Below, one piece after another: positions 40,443 through 48,812 of a stretch of DNA of 64,000 nt. The first letter of the stretch is position 1. Each line of letters begins with the position of its first letter. The translations under genes were made by a program, and so were the position numbers. Source of the stretch: Mycolicibacterium sp. BiH015 (GTDB lineage: Bacteria > Actinomycetota > Actinomycetes > Mycobacteriales > Mycobacteriaceae); assembly GCF_027706845.1 (NCBI RefSeq), contig NZ_JAQGCZ010000013.1, positions 62,001 through 126,000 on the forward strand, written 5' to 3'. Below the pieces are notes generated by a model, which saw nothing but the letters and a program-made list of their open reading frames with translations, was not told the origin of the DNA and made no database searches.

Positions 40443-41993
40443 TCAGCGCCAGGACGGCAGCCAGATCTGCATATCCCACGTCTGCTGCGAGATCGGCAGA
40501 CCGGTGAGCACCGGGTAGAGCCACGCGAAGTTCGTGACGACCACGGCCACGTAGATGCACACCACCAACAGGCCCAGTGTTCGACGCTCGGCATTCTGGC
40601 GGGGCTTGTAGAGGATGTCTCCCAGAATCATCGCGAGGATCATCACCAGGAACGGCGCCATCGTGGCGGCATAGAAGAAGTACATCTGCCGGTCGATGTC
40701 GGCGAACCACGGCAGAAAGCCCGCGCTGTAACCGACCAGCAACACGGCGTAGCGCCAGTCCTGCTTCACGAATGCCCGCCACACCGCCCACGCGAGGACC
40801 GGCACCGCGATGAACCACATCGCGGGTGTGCCGACCAGCATCACCGCCTTGACGCACGATTGCGCCCCGCAGCCCGACACGTTCTCGGAGTCGATTGCAT
40901 ACAGCACCGGCCGCAGCGACATCGGCCACGCCCACGGCTTCGACTCCCACGGGTGATGGTTGCCGTCGGCGTTCGTCAGCCCGGAATGAAATCGGTACGC
41001 CGCGTAGGTGTAGTGCCACAGCGACCGCAACGCGTCGGGGACGGGCAGCACGCTGTCCGGGCCGATCGAGCGGCCCACCTCGTGGCGGTTGACTCCGGTC
41101 TCGGACGCGAACCACGGTGTGTACGAAGCGAGGTAGACGCCGAACGGGATCAGCACCAGCGCGTACAGCGACGGACCGACATCCCGCCGGAACGTCCCCA
41201 GCCACGGCCGCGGCACTCGGTACTGCCTGCGCGCGGCGACGTCGAACGCCACCGTCATGACGCCGAAGAACATCACGAAGTAGAGCCCGGACCACTTGGT
41301 CGCGCAGGCCAGCCCGAGAAGCACCCCGGCGCCGAATCTCCACCACCGCACGCCGAGCCGCGGCCCCCACGGGGTTTCGGCGATGCGGCCTTCCAGGAAG
41401 GCGAGATGCATGCGTTCGCGGATCTGGTCGCGGTCGACGATCAGGCAGCCGAACGCCGCGACCACGAACACCGTCAGGAACCCGTCGAGAAGCGCCGTCC
41501 GCGCAGTGACAAAGCTGACCCCGTCGGCGATGAGCAGCAGCCCTGCTATGCCGCCGACCAGCGTCGACCGGCTGATGCGCCGCGCAATCCGGACGACCAG
41601 CAGGACCAGCACCACCCCGCACACCGCGCCGGAGAACCGCCAGCCCAGACCGTTGTAGCCGAAGATCGCCTCACCGATGGCGATCAGTTGCTTGCCGACG
41701 GGCGGATGCACCACAAGCCCATAACCCGGGTTGTCCTCAAGCCCCTTGTTGTGGACCATCTGCCACGCCTGCGGCGCATAGTGCTTCTCGTCGAAGATCG
41801 GGGTCCCCGCGTCGGTGGGGGAGCCGAGGTTCAGGAACCGGGTGATGGCCGCCAAGGCGGTGATCACCGCCGTCATCGCCCAACCCTGCAGACGGTCGAG
41901 CGGCCCGAAGTCGGCGACGGGCACGACGGGGCCCGGACTGATGACAGGGACTGTGCGCCCGCTCCTGGAGAGCTCGTCTGTCGGGGCGGTCAC
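40443..41993 (-). CDS. pmt: Polyprenyl-phosphate-mannose:protein O-mannosyltransferase
   Basis: 516-aa multi-pass membrane glycosyltransferase (GT39) transferring mannose from polyprenol-phosphate mannose to exported proteins. The catalytic Asp-Glu pair sits in the first extracytoplasmic loop TPIFDEKHYAPQAWQM; HPPVGKQLIAIGEAIFGYN and SRSTLVGGIAGLLLIADG are PMT signatures; at least nine hydrophobic helices follow. Matches Rv1002c. Confidence 0.95.
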   Translation of the reverse strand: MTAPTDELSRSGRTVPVISPGPVVPVADFGPLDRLQGWAMTAVITALAAITRFLNLGSPTDAGTPIFDEKHYAPQAWQMVHNKGLEDNPGYGLVVHPPVGKQLIAIGEAIFGYNGLGWRFSGAVCGVVLVLLVVRIARRISRSTLVGGIAGLLLIADGVSFVTARTALLDGFLTVFVVAAFGCLIVDRDQIRERMHLAFLEGRIAETPWGPRLGVRWWRFGAGVLLGLACATKWSGLYFVMFFGVMTVAFDVAARRQYRVPRPWLGTFRRDVGPSLYALVLIPFGVYLASYTPWFASETGVNRHEVGRSIGPDSVLPVPDALRSLWHYTYAAYRFHSGLTNADGNHHPWESKPWAWPMSLRPVLYAIDSENVSGCGAQSCVKAVMLVGTPAMWFIAVPVLAWAVWRAFVKQDWRYAVLLVGYSAGFLPWFADIDRQMYFFYAATMAPFLVMILAMILGDILYKPRQNAERRTLGLLVVCIYVAVVVTNFAWLYPVLTGLPISQQTWDMQIWLPSWR

Positions 41994-42017
41994 GCATGCG
42001 ATCGTAGGCTGTCTGCT

Positions 42018-42854
42018 GTGACAGCCGGTCGACTGCTCGTGGGCGCCACGCCGCTGGGACAGCCGTCGGATGCATCCGTCCGTTTGATCCGGGCACTGGG
42101 AAGCGCCGACGTCATCGCTGCCGAGGACACCCGCCGAATCCGGACGCTGGCCACCGCGCTGGAGGTGAAGCCGGCGGGTCGCATCGTCAGCCTCTACGAC
42201 CAGAACGAGGCCTCCCGGGTGCCTGCCCTGCTCGACGACATTCGCAGCGGAGCGACGGTGCTGCTGGTCAGCGACGCCGGAATGCCGCTGATCAGCGACC
42301 CCGGCTACCGCTTGGTGGCTGCTTGCGCGGAAAGCGCACTGCCGGTGCAGTGCCTGCCCGGACCGTCCGCGGTCACCACAGCCCTGGCTGTCGCCGGGCT
42401 CCCCTCGGAGCGGTTCTGCTTCGAGGGTTTCGCACCGCGCAAGCAGGCCGCGCGGACGTCATGGCTGCAGTCGCTGGCTGGCGAACCGCGCACCTGCGTC
42501 TTCTTCGAGTCGCCACGCCGGCTGCCCGAGACGCTGAAGGACGCCGTCGACGTGCTGGGCCCTGCCCGGCGGGCCGTGGTGTGTCGGGAGTTGACCAAGA
42601 CGCACGAGGAGATCGCGCGAGGGACGCTGGGGGAACTCGCCGAGTGGGCGGCCGGCGGCGTGCTGGGGGAGATCACCGTGGTGCTCGCGGGCGCGACGCC
42701 GACGGCGGACCCGGACGCGCTCGTCGCGGAGGTGATCCGCCTCGTCGACGACGGCATGCGGGTCAAGGACGCATGCGCGCAGGTGGTCGCGGCCAATCCC
42801 GGCTCCCCGTCACGGCGTGAGCTCTACGATGCGGTCCTTCGCGCGCGGGAATAG
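42018..42854 (+). CDS. rsmI: 16S rRNA (cytidine(1402)-2'-O)-methyltransferase
   Basis: 278-aa SAM-dependent tetrapyrrole-methylase-fold enzyme. LLVGATPLGQPSDASVRLIRAL, AEDTRRIRTL, LVSDAGMPLISDPGYRLV, CLPGPSAVTTALAVAGL and FFESPRRL are RsmI signatures. GTG start 24 bp downstream of the divergent pmt start. Its last 31 bp overlap the 3' end of pabB on the other strand. The ribosome is also served by ksgA in this window. Confidence 0.94.
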   Translation: MTAGRLLVGATPLGQPSDASVRLIRALGSADVIAAEDTRRIRTLATALEVKPAGRIVSLYDQNEASRVPALLDDIRSGATVLLVSDAGMPLISDPGYRLVAACAESALPVQCLPGPSAVTTALAVAGLPSERFCFEGFAPRKQAARTSWLQSLAGEPRTCVFFESPRRLPETLKDAVDVLGPARRAVVCRELTKTHEEIARGTLGELAEWAAGGVLGEITVVLAGATPTADPDALVAEVIRLVDDGMRVKDACAQVVAANPGSPSRRELYDAVLRARE

Positions 42855-44071
42855 GCGTCCGCGCCGACGATCGGCGCGGCCTTGTGCAGGCACTCGTCCC
42901 ATTCGCGGCCGGGATCGGAATCGGCGGTGATGCCACCGCCGACGCCGAGCACCGCCGTGCCGTCCGCGGAGAATTCCACCGTGCGGATCGCGACGTTCAG
43001 TTCGCAACCCGCCGCTGGCGAGGCCAATCCGACTGTCCCGCAATAGATTCCGCGCCTTCGCGGTTCCCAGCCCCTGAGCAGCTCGCGGGCGCGGAGTTTG
43101 GGGGTGCCCGTCACCGACGCCGGCGGGAACGTCGCCTCGAGCAGCGTCGCCATCGGCAGGTCAGCCGACACCTGTGCCGACACCGTGGACACCAGATGCC
43201 AGACTCCCGGTGCCGGACGAATGGCCAGCAGCTCGGGCACGGCCACCGAACCCGTGCGCGCGACCCGGCCGAGATCGTTGCGGACGAGGTCGACGATCAT
43301 GATGTTCTCCGCGACGTCCTTGACCGAGGCGCGCAGCGTGTCAGGGTCCTCATCGCGCGGCAGGGTGCCTTTGATGGGACTCGACGTGACGTCCTCCCCG
43401 CACCGGCGCACGAACAGTTCCGGGGACAGCGATGCGATCGCGCCCCAACCGCCGGCAAGGAAGGCCGCGCGCGACGGCGCCGTCCTCTCCACCGCCTCGG
43501 CGAAGTAGTCGACAGCTTCACCGTGGATCCTCCCGGTGAACTGGGTGCAGACGCACGCCTGGTACACCTCGCCTGCCGCGATGGCATCCAGGCACGCGAT
43601 CACGCCGCGTCGGTGCGCTTCGCGGTCGGCGTCGCCCCACTCGACGACGGCGGCGCGGAGGGGGGCAGCCGTGCGCAGCGCATCGGTGACCCAGTCGGAT
43701 ACCGCTGCCCCGCTGAGGCTTTCGTACCACCAGCGGCCCTGCCGGTCGCATCGGAGCACCGAGTCCGACCAGCCGCCCGCCGCTTCGGGGATTCTGGGTC
43801 CGAGTCCGTCGGCACCGGCGTCGGGATAGGAGAGGTACCCGAACCATCCTCCACCGACCGGCCCGTCGCGCCGATTGCCGGGCACCACGTCGAACACCTC
43901 CGACGGCGCGACGGGCGCTGCCGTCACCGACGGCGCGATCACCGCACGCGCGCCGAACCAGTCCCCGATCAACGCGGCGGGCGGTGCGAGCCCCAGTCGG
44001 GTGGCGGCCCCGGTCAGCGTCCGCAGAACCTGCGGGGCAGAGCCCAGGTCGCCGAGCCGCTCGATGCGCAC
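42824..44071 (-). CDS. pabB: Aminodeoxychorismate synthase component I
   Basis: 415 aa. Converts chorismate to 4-amino-4-deoxychorismate for folate. The chorismate core carries PIKGTLPRDEDPDTLRASVKD, whose Lys marks PabB rather than TrpE (PIAGT), with ENIMIVDLVRNDLGRVA, GTPKLRARELLRGWEPRRRG and GGGITADSDP. Overlaps rsmI tail to tail. Its start is 7 bp after the ECF sigma stop, so it may be read from that operon. Confidence 0.93.
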   Translation of the reverse strand: MRIERLGDLGSAPQVLRTLTGAATRLGLAPPAALIGDWFGARAVIAPSVTAAPVAPSEVFDVVPGNRRDGPVGGGWFGYLSYPDAGADGLGPRIPEAAGGWSDSVLRCDRQGRWWYESLSGAAVSDWVTDALRTAAPLRAAVVEWGDADREAHRRGVIACLDAIAAGEVYQACVCTQFTGRIHGEAVDYFAEAVERTAPSRAAFLAGGWGAIASLSPELFVRRCGEDVTSSPIKGTLPRDEDPDTLRASVKDVAENIMIVDLVRNDLGRVARTGSVAVPELLAIRPAPGVWHLVSTVSAQVSADLPMATLLEATFPPASVTGTPKLRARELLRGWEPRRRGIYCGTVGLASPAAGCELNVAIRTVEFSADGTAVLGVGGGITADSDPGREWDECLHKAAPIVGADAYSRARRTAS

Positions 44072-44078
44072 CGACTCA

Positions 44079-44975
44079 TTATCGGCTGATGCGTCGCGGA
44101 ACCATCACGCCAGCCAGCTTCTCCGGATTTCGCATTGCGTAGAAGTTGGTGATCTTGCCGTCGATGACCTCGACCGAGACGACGCCTTCCAGTTTGTCCC
44201 CGGTGTACAGCACCAGGGCGGGGGCGTTGTTGTAGATCCCCGGTTCTGCGCGGCCGTCCGGCCCGCCCAGACGGATCAGGCCCAGAATCAGCTTCGCGAC
44301 GCGCTCGGCACCGGCGACGGGCCTGCGGGCCGCGCTGACCTTGCCGTCACTGTCGGCGGTCCACACCACATCCGGCGCAAGCATTCCCATCAAACCGTCG
44401 AGGTCCCCGGTGGCCGCCGCGGTGAAGAACTGCGTCGTGATCTCGGTCGACACTTTGGGGTCGACGGGCTCGAAGCGTTTGCGGCGCGACTGCACGTGCT
44501 CGCGCGCGCGGTGCGCCATCTGACGCACCGCGCTCACCGACTTTCCGAGCGTCGCGGCGATCTCGTCGTGTCCGAAGCCGAACACCTCCCGCAGCACGAA
44601 TACCGCGCGCTCATCGGGGCTCAGCGTCTCGAGCACCACGAGCATCGCCATCGACACCGACTCGGCCAGCACCACATCGGAGGACGGATCCGCTTCGGTG
44701 AGCAGGGGTTCCGGCAGCCAAGGGCCGACGTAGTCCTCGCGGCGTCGCGACTGCGCACGCAGCGTGTTGAGTGCCTGCCGGGTGACGAGCTGGGCGAGGT
44801 AGGCCTTGGTGTCGGTGACCGTACCGAGGTCGACCTCGGCCCAGCGCAGGTAGCTCTCCTGCAACACGTCATCGGATTCCGTTGCACTGCCCAAGATCTC
44901 GTAGGCAATAGTGAACAGCAACGGCCGCAGGTGGGTGAACCGTTCGGCGTGCTCGTCTCCGGCAGTCGTGGTCAT
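44079..44975 (-). CDS. ECF41-like sigma factor with SnoaL-like C-terminal domain (SigJ type)
   Basis: 298 aa. Sigma-2 (LLFTIAYEILGSATESDDVLQESYLRWAEV) and sigma-4 (LSPDERAVFVLREVFGFGHDEIAATLGKS) domains with the inter-domain GPWLPEPLLTEADP, the WLPEP signature of ECF41, then a ~110-residue SnoaL-like domain with WTADSDGKVSAARRPVAG where the group has DGGGK. The C-terminal domain modulates activity instead of an anti-sigma factor. The start MTTTAGDEHAE overlaps the flavoprotein stop by 4 bp. No counterpart at this position in M. tuberculosis. Confidence 0.88.
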   Translation of the reverse strand: MTTTAGDEHAERFTHLRPLLFTIAYEILGSATESDDVLQESYLRWAEVDLGTVTDTKAYLAQLVTRQALNTLRAQSRRREDYVGPWLPEPLLTEADPSSDVVLAESVSMAMLVVLETLSPDERAVFVLREVFGFGHDEIAATLGKSVSAVRQMAHRAREHVQSRRKRFEPVDPKVSTEITTQFFTAAATGDLDGLMGMLAPDVVWTADSDGKVSAARRPVAGAERVAKLILGLIRLGGPDGRAEPGIYNNAPALVLYTGDKLEGVVSVEVIDGKITNFYAMRNPEKLAGVMVPRRISR

Positions 44976-46192
44976 CGGACCGGCACCGCCTGTGCGGCGG
45001 CGATCGACCCGGTGCGGTCGGGGCCACGGAAGTACTTGTAAGAACCCGGTTTTGCGGCCTCGCCTGCCAACCACTTCACGGTGTACCGGCACACCTGCTC
45101 CTTGACGAACGCGCCTGTGCGCCCGCCGATGTAGAGGCTGATCGGAGTGTCGTCCTTGCGTGCCAACTGCACCGTGCCCGCGCCGCGGCCGACGCTGATG
45201 CACTGACCCGTCATCATGACGGTGGCGTTGGCGGGCTGCGTGCCCGCGATTCTGGCCAGCACCGTGTTGGCGGCTTGGGCGCCGAGCGGCAGTCCGGCCT
45301 GGCAGCTCATCCGGTAAGGCATGCCGGACGGCGACGCCGCATCGCCGGTGGCGACGATTCGGTCGTCGTCAACGCTGGTCAGCGTCTCGTCGGTGAGCAG
45401 CCGGCCCAGGCCGTCCGTGGTCAGCCCGCTCTCGGCGGCCAGCGCGGGAACTCCGAAACCGGCCGTCCAGACGGTCACTGTGCTGGCCAGGGTCGCGCCC
45501 CCTGGCAGGGCCACCTGGTCGGGGCCCACGGCGGTGACGGTGGCCTGCGGTCCGTCAACGATCGTGACGCCCAGCTTGGCGAGGCGTCTGGTCACCGAAC
45601 GGCGGCCCGCTTTGCTCAGTGACGGGCCGACGACGGGGCAGACCAGAGTGACGTTGCGGCCTGCTTCTGCGAATTCCGCTGCCGCCTCGATGCCGGTCAG
45701 ACCGCCTCCCACGATGACGATCGGCGTCCGCACCGGAACGCTCGTTGAATTGTCGGCTCGGCCGACGTCCGCCAGGCGTGACCTCAGACGGGTCGCCTGC
45801 TCCAATTCGCTGAGAGGGTAAGCGAATTCGGCGGCGCCCGGCACCGATGCCGGGACGGCGCCGGTGCTGCCGACCGCGTAGACGAGGTAGTCGTAGTCGA
45901 GCGTCGCGCCGGAGGCGAGCATGACCCGACGGCCTCCGGCGTCGATGCGCGCGACGCTGTCGACGACGAGTTGCACACCGGCGTTGAGCACGGTGTCGTA
46001 GTCGGTCACCGCAACCGTGCTGTTCGGGTCGCCGGAGGCCGCCAACTGGTGCAGGCGAATCCGTTCGACGAACTTCGGCCTGGGGTTGATCAGCGTCACC
46101 GACACATCGTCACGTGACAGCAACCGGTTGGCCGCCATCACTCCGGCGTATCCGCCGCCGATCACCAGCACAGTCGTTGCTTTGCCACCCAT
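44972..46192 (-). CDS. NAD(P)/FAD-dependent oxidoreductase (NDH-2 fold), ECF41 partner
   Basis: 406 aa. Two Rossmann dinucleotide folds: TTVLVIGGGYAGVMAANRL for FAD and VIVGGGLTGIEAAAEF for NAD(P), with a C-terminal ATGDAASP. Resembles type II NADH dehydrogenase/MerA-like flavoproteins. ECF41 sigma genes are typically next to such an oxidoreductase, carboxymuconolactone decarboxylase or epimerase (COE). Start ATG 46192 is 6 bases after AAGGAGATG. First gene of the sigma operon. Confidence 0.9.
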   Translation of the reverse strand: MGGKATTVLVIGGGYAGVMAANRLLSRDDVSVTLINPRPKFVERIRLHQLAASGDPNSTVAVTDYDTVLNAGVQLVVDSVARIDAGGRRVMLASGATLDYDYLVYAVGSTGAVPASVPGAAEFAYPLSELEQATRLRSRLADVGRADNSTSVPVRTPIVIVGGGLTGIEAAAEFAEAGRNVTLVCPVVGPSLSKAGRRSVTRRLAKLGVTIVDGPQATVTAVGPDQVALPGGATLASTVTVWTAGFGVPALAAESGLTTDGLGRLLTDETLTSVDDDRIVATGDAASPSGMPYRMSCQAGLPLGAQAANTVLARIAGTQPANATVMMTGQCISVGRGAGTVQLARKDDTPISLYIGGRTGAFVKEQVCRYTVKWLAGEAAKPGSYKYFRGPDRTGSIAAAQAVPVR

Positions 46193-46243
46193 GAGCATCT
46201 CCTTCGAGGTCGTCGACTCCCCATCGAGTCGGGCTGACCTCAA

Positions 46244-46270
46244 GACACCGGTGAGCGACGAGATGTGACA
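46244..46270 (-). promoter_or_regulatory. Candidate ECF41 self-promoter, TGTCACA-N16-TGTC
   Basis: On the minus strand TGTCACA (46264-46270) lies exactly 16 bp from TGTC (46244-46247). The published ECF41 target is TGTCACA-N16-CGTC. The match is 10 of 11 fixed bases, 52 bp before the flavoprotein ATG. Confidence 0.7.
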
Positions 46271-46298
46271 TGTCGTGATGCACATCACATTTTTGGTG

Positions 46299-47834
46299 TC
46301 ACTCCGCCTGGTAGCGCGGGAACACGCCTATCGGCGCGGGCAGCGCCGTCCCCGCAGCCAGCCGCGTCCCGATCGCGGTGAACGCTCGGGCGTCCTCGGG
46401 CTGGCCGAGCAGGTCGAGGAGCTTCGCCATCGCGTCGGGCATCACGGGCTGGCTGAGAAGCGCGGCGATCCGCACCACCTCCAGCGTCGTGTAAAGCACG
46501 GTCGCGAACCTCTCGGGATCGCTCTTGCGCAGCACCCACGGTTCCTGCGCCGAGAAGTACCGGTTGGCGGCGCCGAGCACCGACCAGATCGCCTCCAACG
46601 CCAGATGCATCGCTGTCGCGTCGAAGTGGCCGCGCACCGTTTCCAGCAGCGCATCGGCGGCGGCGAGCAGCGCCGAGTCCTCGGGCGTGAACTCACCCGG
46701 CGTGGGCACCACGCCGTCGAGGTTCTTGGCGACCATCGACAGCGAGCGCTGCGCCAGATTGCCGAACTCGTTGGCGAGGTCGGCGTTGATCCGGCCGATG
46801 ATGCCGTCCTCGCTGTAGCTGCCGTCCTGCCCGAACGGCACCTCTCGCAGCAGGAAGTAGCGCAGCTGGTCCAGACCGAAAGTGTCGACGAGGTCGTTCG
46901 GGTCGACGACGTTGCCGACCGACTTGCTCATCTTCTCGCCGCGGTTGAACAGAAAGCCGTGCGCAAACACTTTTTTCGGCAGCTCGATACCTGCTGACAT
47001 CAGAAAGGCGGGCCAGTACACGGTGTGGAATCGGATGATGTCCTTGCCGATCATGTGCAGATCGGCAGGCCAGTACCGCTGAAACGCCTCGGAGTCGGTG
47101 TCCGGGAACCCGACTCCGGTCAGGTAGTTGGTGAGCGCGTCCACCCACACGTACATGACGTGATCGGGGTGATCGGGCACCGGGACGCCCCAGTCGAACG
47201 TCGTCCGCGAGATCGACAGGTCGCGCAGGCCGCCCGAGACGAAGCTGACGATCTCGTTGCGCCGGACTTCGGGCTCGATGAACTCCGGGTGCTCGGAGTA
47301 GAGCGCCAGCAGCCGGTCGGTGTACGCCGAGAGCCTGAAGAAATAGGTCTCCTCCTCGGTCCACGTCACCGGGGTGCCCGTTTCGGTGGCCACCCGAATC
47401 CCGTCATCGTCGACAGTCGTTTCCCCTTCAGTGAAGAAGCGTTCGTCGCGCACCGAGTACCAGCCCGAGTACTTGTCGAGGTAGACGTCGCCCGCGTCGA
47501 CCATCCGCGTCCAGATCGCCTTCGACGCCTCGTAGTGGTCGGCGTCGCTGGTCCGGATGAAGCGGTCGAAGGAGATGTTCAGTTTCTCCTGGAGACGCTG
47601 GAAGACGTCGGAGTTGGCGCGGGCAAGTTCCGCGGTCGGGATGCCCAGCTTGGCAGCCGTCTCGTCCATCTTCTGTCCATGCACATCAGTGCCGGTCAGA
47701 TAGCGGACATCGAAACCGTCCAGCCGCTTGAACCGCGCGATTGCGTCGGTGGCGATGTATTCGTAGGCGTGACCGACATGGGGATCACCATTGGGGTACG
47801 CGATCGCCGTCGTGATGTAGTAAGGCTCGCTCAT
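46299..47834 (-). CDS. metG: Methionyl-tRNA synthetase
   Basis: 511-aa class I synthetase charging Met-tRNA. ITTAIAYPNGDPHVGHAYEY carries the HIGH-like motif as HVGH, FNRGEKMSKSVGNVVDP the KMSKS loop. No zinc-binding Cys cluster in the insert and no C-terminal tRNA-binding extension, as in the short mycobacterial form (Rv1007c, metS). Start preceded by a duplicated ATGAGCGAGAA. Confidence 0.96.
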   Translation of the reverse strand: MSEPYYITTAIAYPNGDPHVGHAYEYIATDAIARFKRLDGFDVRYLTGTDVHGQKMDETAAKLGIPTAELARANSDVFQRLQEKLNISFDRFIRTSDADHYEASKAIWTRMVDAGDVYLDKYSGWYSVRDERFFTEGETTVDDDGIRVATETGTPVTWTEEETYFFRLSAYTDRLLALYSEHPEFIEPEVRRNEIVSFVSGGLRDLSISRTTFDWGVPVPDHPDHVMYVWVDALTNYLTGVGFPDTDSEAFQRYWPADLHMIGKDIIRFHTVYWPAFLMSAGIELPKKVFAHGFLFNRGEKMSKSVGNVVDPNDLVDTFGLDQLRYFLLREVPFGQDGSYSEDGIIGRINADLANEFGNLAQRSLSMVAKNLDGVVPTPGEFTPEDSALLAAADALLETVRGHFDATAMHLALEAIWSVLGAANRYFSAQEPWVLRKSDPERFATVLYTTLEVVRIAALLSQPVMPDAMAKLLDLLGQPEDARAFTAIGTRLAAGTALPAPIGVFPRYQAE

Positions 47835-47845
47835 TTCTCGCTCAT
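47831..47845 (-). other. Possible 4-codon upstream frame overlapping the metG start
   Basis: ATGAGCGAGAAATGA reads MSEK-stop and its TGA overlaps the metG ATG by 4 bp. The first 11 bases repeat the metG 5' end, so it may simply be a local duplication. Confidence 0.3.
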
Positions 47846-47872
47846 TTCGACGTCAACCCTAAGGTGTCTTGG

Positions 47873-48721
47873 GTGAGTCCCTCACAGAAGCGCGAGCCGC
47901 CGCCGATTCCCGCACCTGTGGGCCCGTTGATCGACGCGCACACCCACCTCGATGCCTGTGGCGCCCGCGACGCGGACGACGTCCGTGCGATCCTCGACCG
48001 CGCCGGACAGGCGGGGGTCGAGGCCGTCGTCACGATCGCCGACGACCTCGAATCCGCGCGCTGGGCCACCGAGGCCGCCGACTGGGATGCGCGCGTATAC
48101 GCGGCGGTGGCGCTGCACCCGACCAGGGCCAATACGTTGACGCAGGAGGCGCGCACGGTGGTCGAAAGGCTCGCCGAGCATCCTCGGGTGGTCGCGATCG
48201 GCGAGACCGGGATGGATCTCTACTGGCCCGGCCGCCTGGAGGGTTGCGCCGCGCCCGAGGAGCAGCGCGAGGCGTTCGCATGGCATATCGACCTGGCCAA
48301 GCGCACCGGTAAGCCCTTGATGATTCACAACCGCGACGCCGACGCCGCCGTTCTCGATGTACTGCGGGCCGAAGGCGCTCCCGAAATTGTGATCTTCCAC
48401 TGCTTTTCCTCCGATGCCGCGATGGCGCGCACCTGCATCGACGAGGGGTGGCTGCTGAGTTTGTCGGGGACGGTCAGCTTCAAGAATGCTCGTGACCTGC
48501 GGGAAGCAGCAGTCCTGATCCCGGCGGGCCAGCTCTTGGTGGAGACCGACGCACCGTTCCTGACCCCGCACCCGTTTCGTGGCGCGCCGAACGAGCCCTA
48601 CTGTCTCCCATACACTGTCCGGGCGCTGGCCGATCTCGTCGGCCGGCCCGCGGAGGCTCTCGCCGAGGAGAGTTCTGAGACAGCGAGACGGGTCTACGGG
48701 TTGGCGGGTTGCTGGACCTAG
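47873..48721 (+). CDS. tatD: TatD-family metal-dependent deoxyribonuclease
   Basis: 282 aa. Metal ligands: PLIDAHTHLDACG (HxH), GETGMDLYW (Glu), LMIHNRDAD (His), IFHCFSSD (His), LVETDAPFLTP (Asp), all TatD positions. Likely a 3'-5' exonuclease in DNA repair and turnover. GTG 47873 chosen; an in-frame GTG nine bases upstream is equally possible. Next to rpfB-ksgA-ispE as in M. tuberculosis. Confidence 0.93.
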   Translation: MSPSQKREPPPIPAPVGPLIDAHTHLDACGARDADDVRAILDRAGQAGVEAVVTIADDLESARWATEAADWDARVYAAVALHPTRANTLTQEARTVVERLAEHPRVVAIGETGMDLYWPGRLEGCAAPEEQREAFAWHIDLAKRTGKPLMIHNRDADAAVLDVLRAEGAPEIVIFHCFSSDAAMARTCIDEGWLLSLSGTVSFKNARDLREAAVLIPAGQLLVETDAPFLTPHPFRGAPNEPYCLPYTVRALADLVGRPAEALAEESSETARRVYGLAGCWT

Positions 48722-48812
48722 ACCTGTTCGTTACCGTCTTGTGATAAATCGCGCGGTGGCCACCCCCACTTCTCTGCCGCCCGCGCCAGGCTAAAGCGGG
48801 ATAGACGACATT

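Noticed and set aside
48722..48812. c-di-AMP-type riboswitch before rpfB
   Set aside because: The gap is only 91 bp and I could not fold a recognisable aptamer; regulation by RNA remains possible but is not shown.
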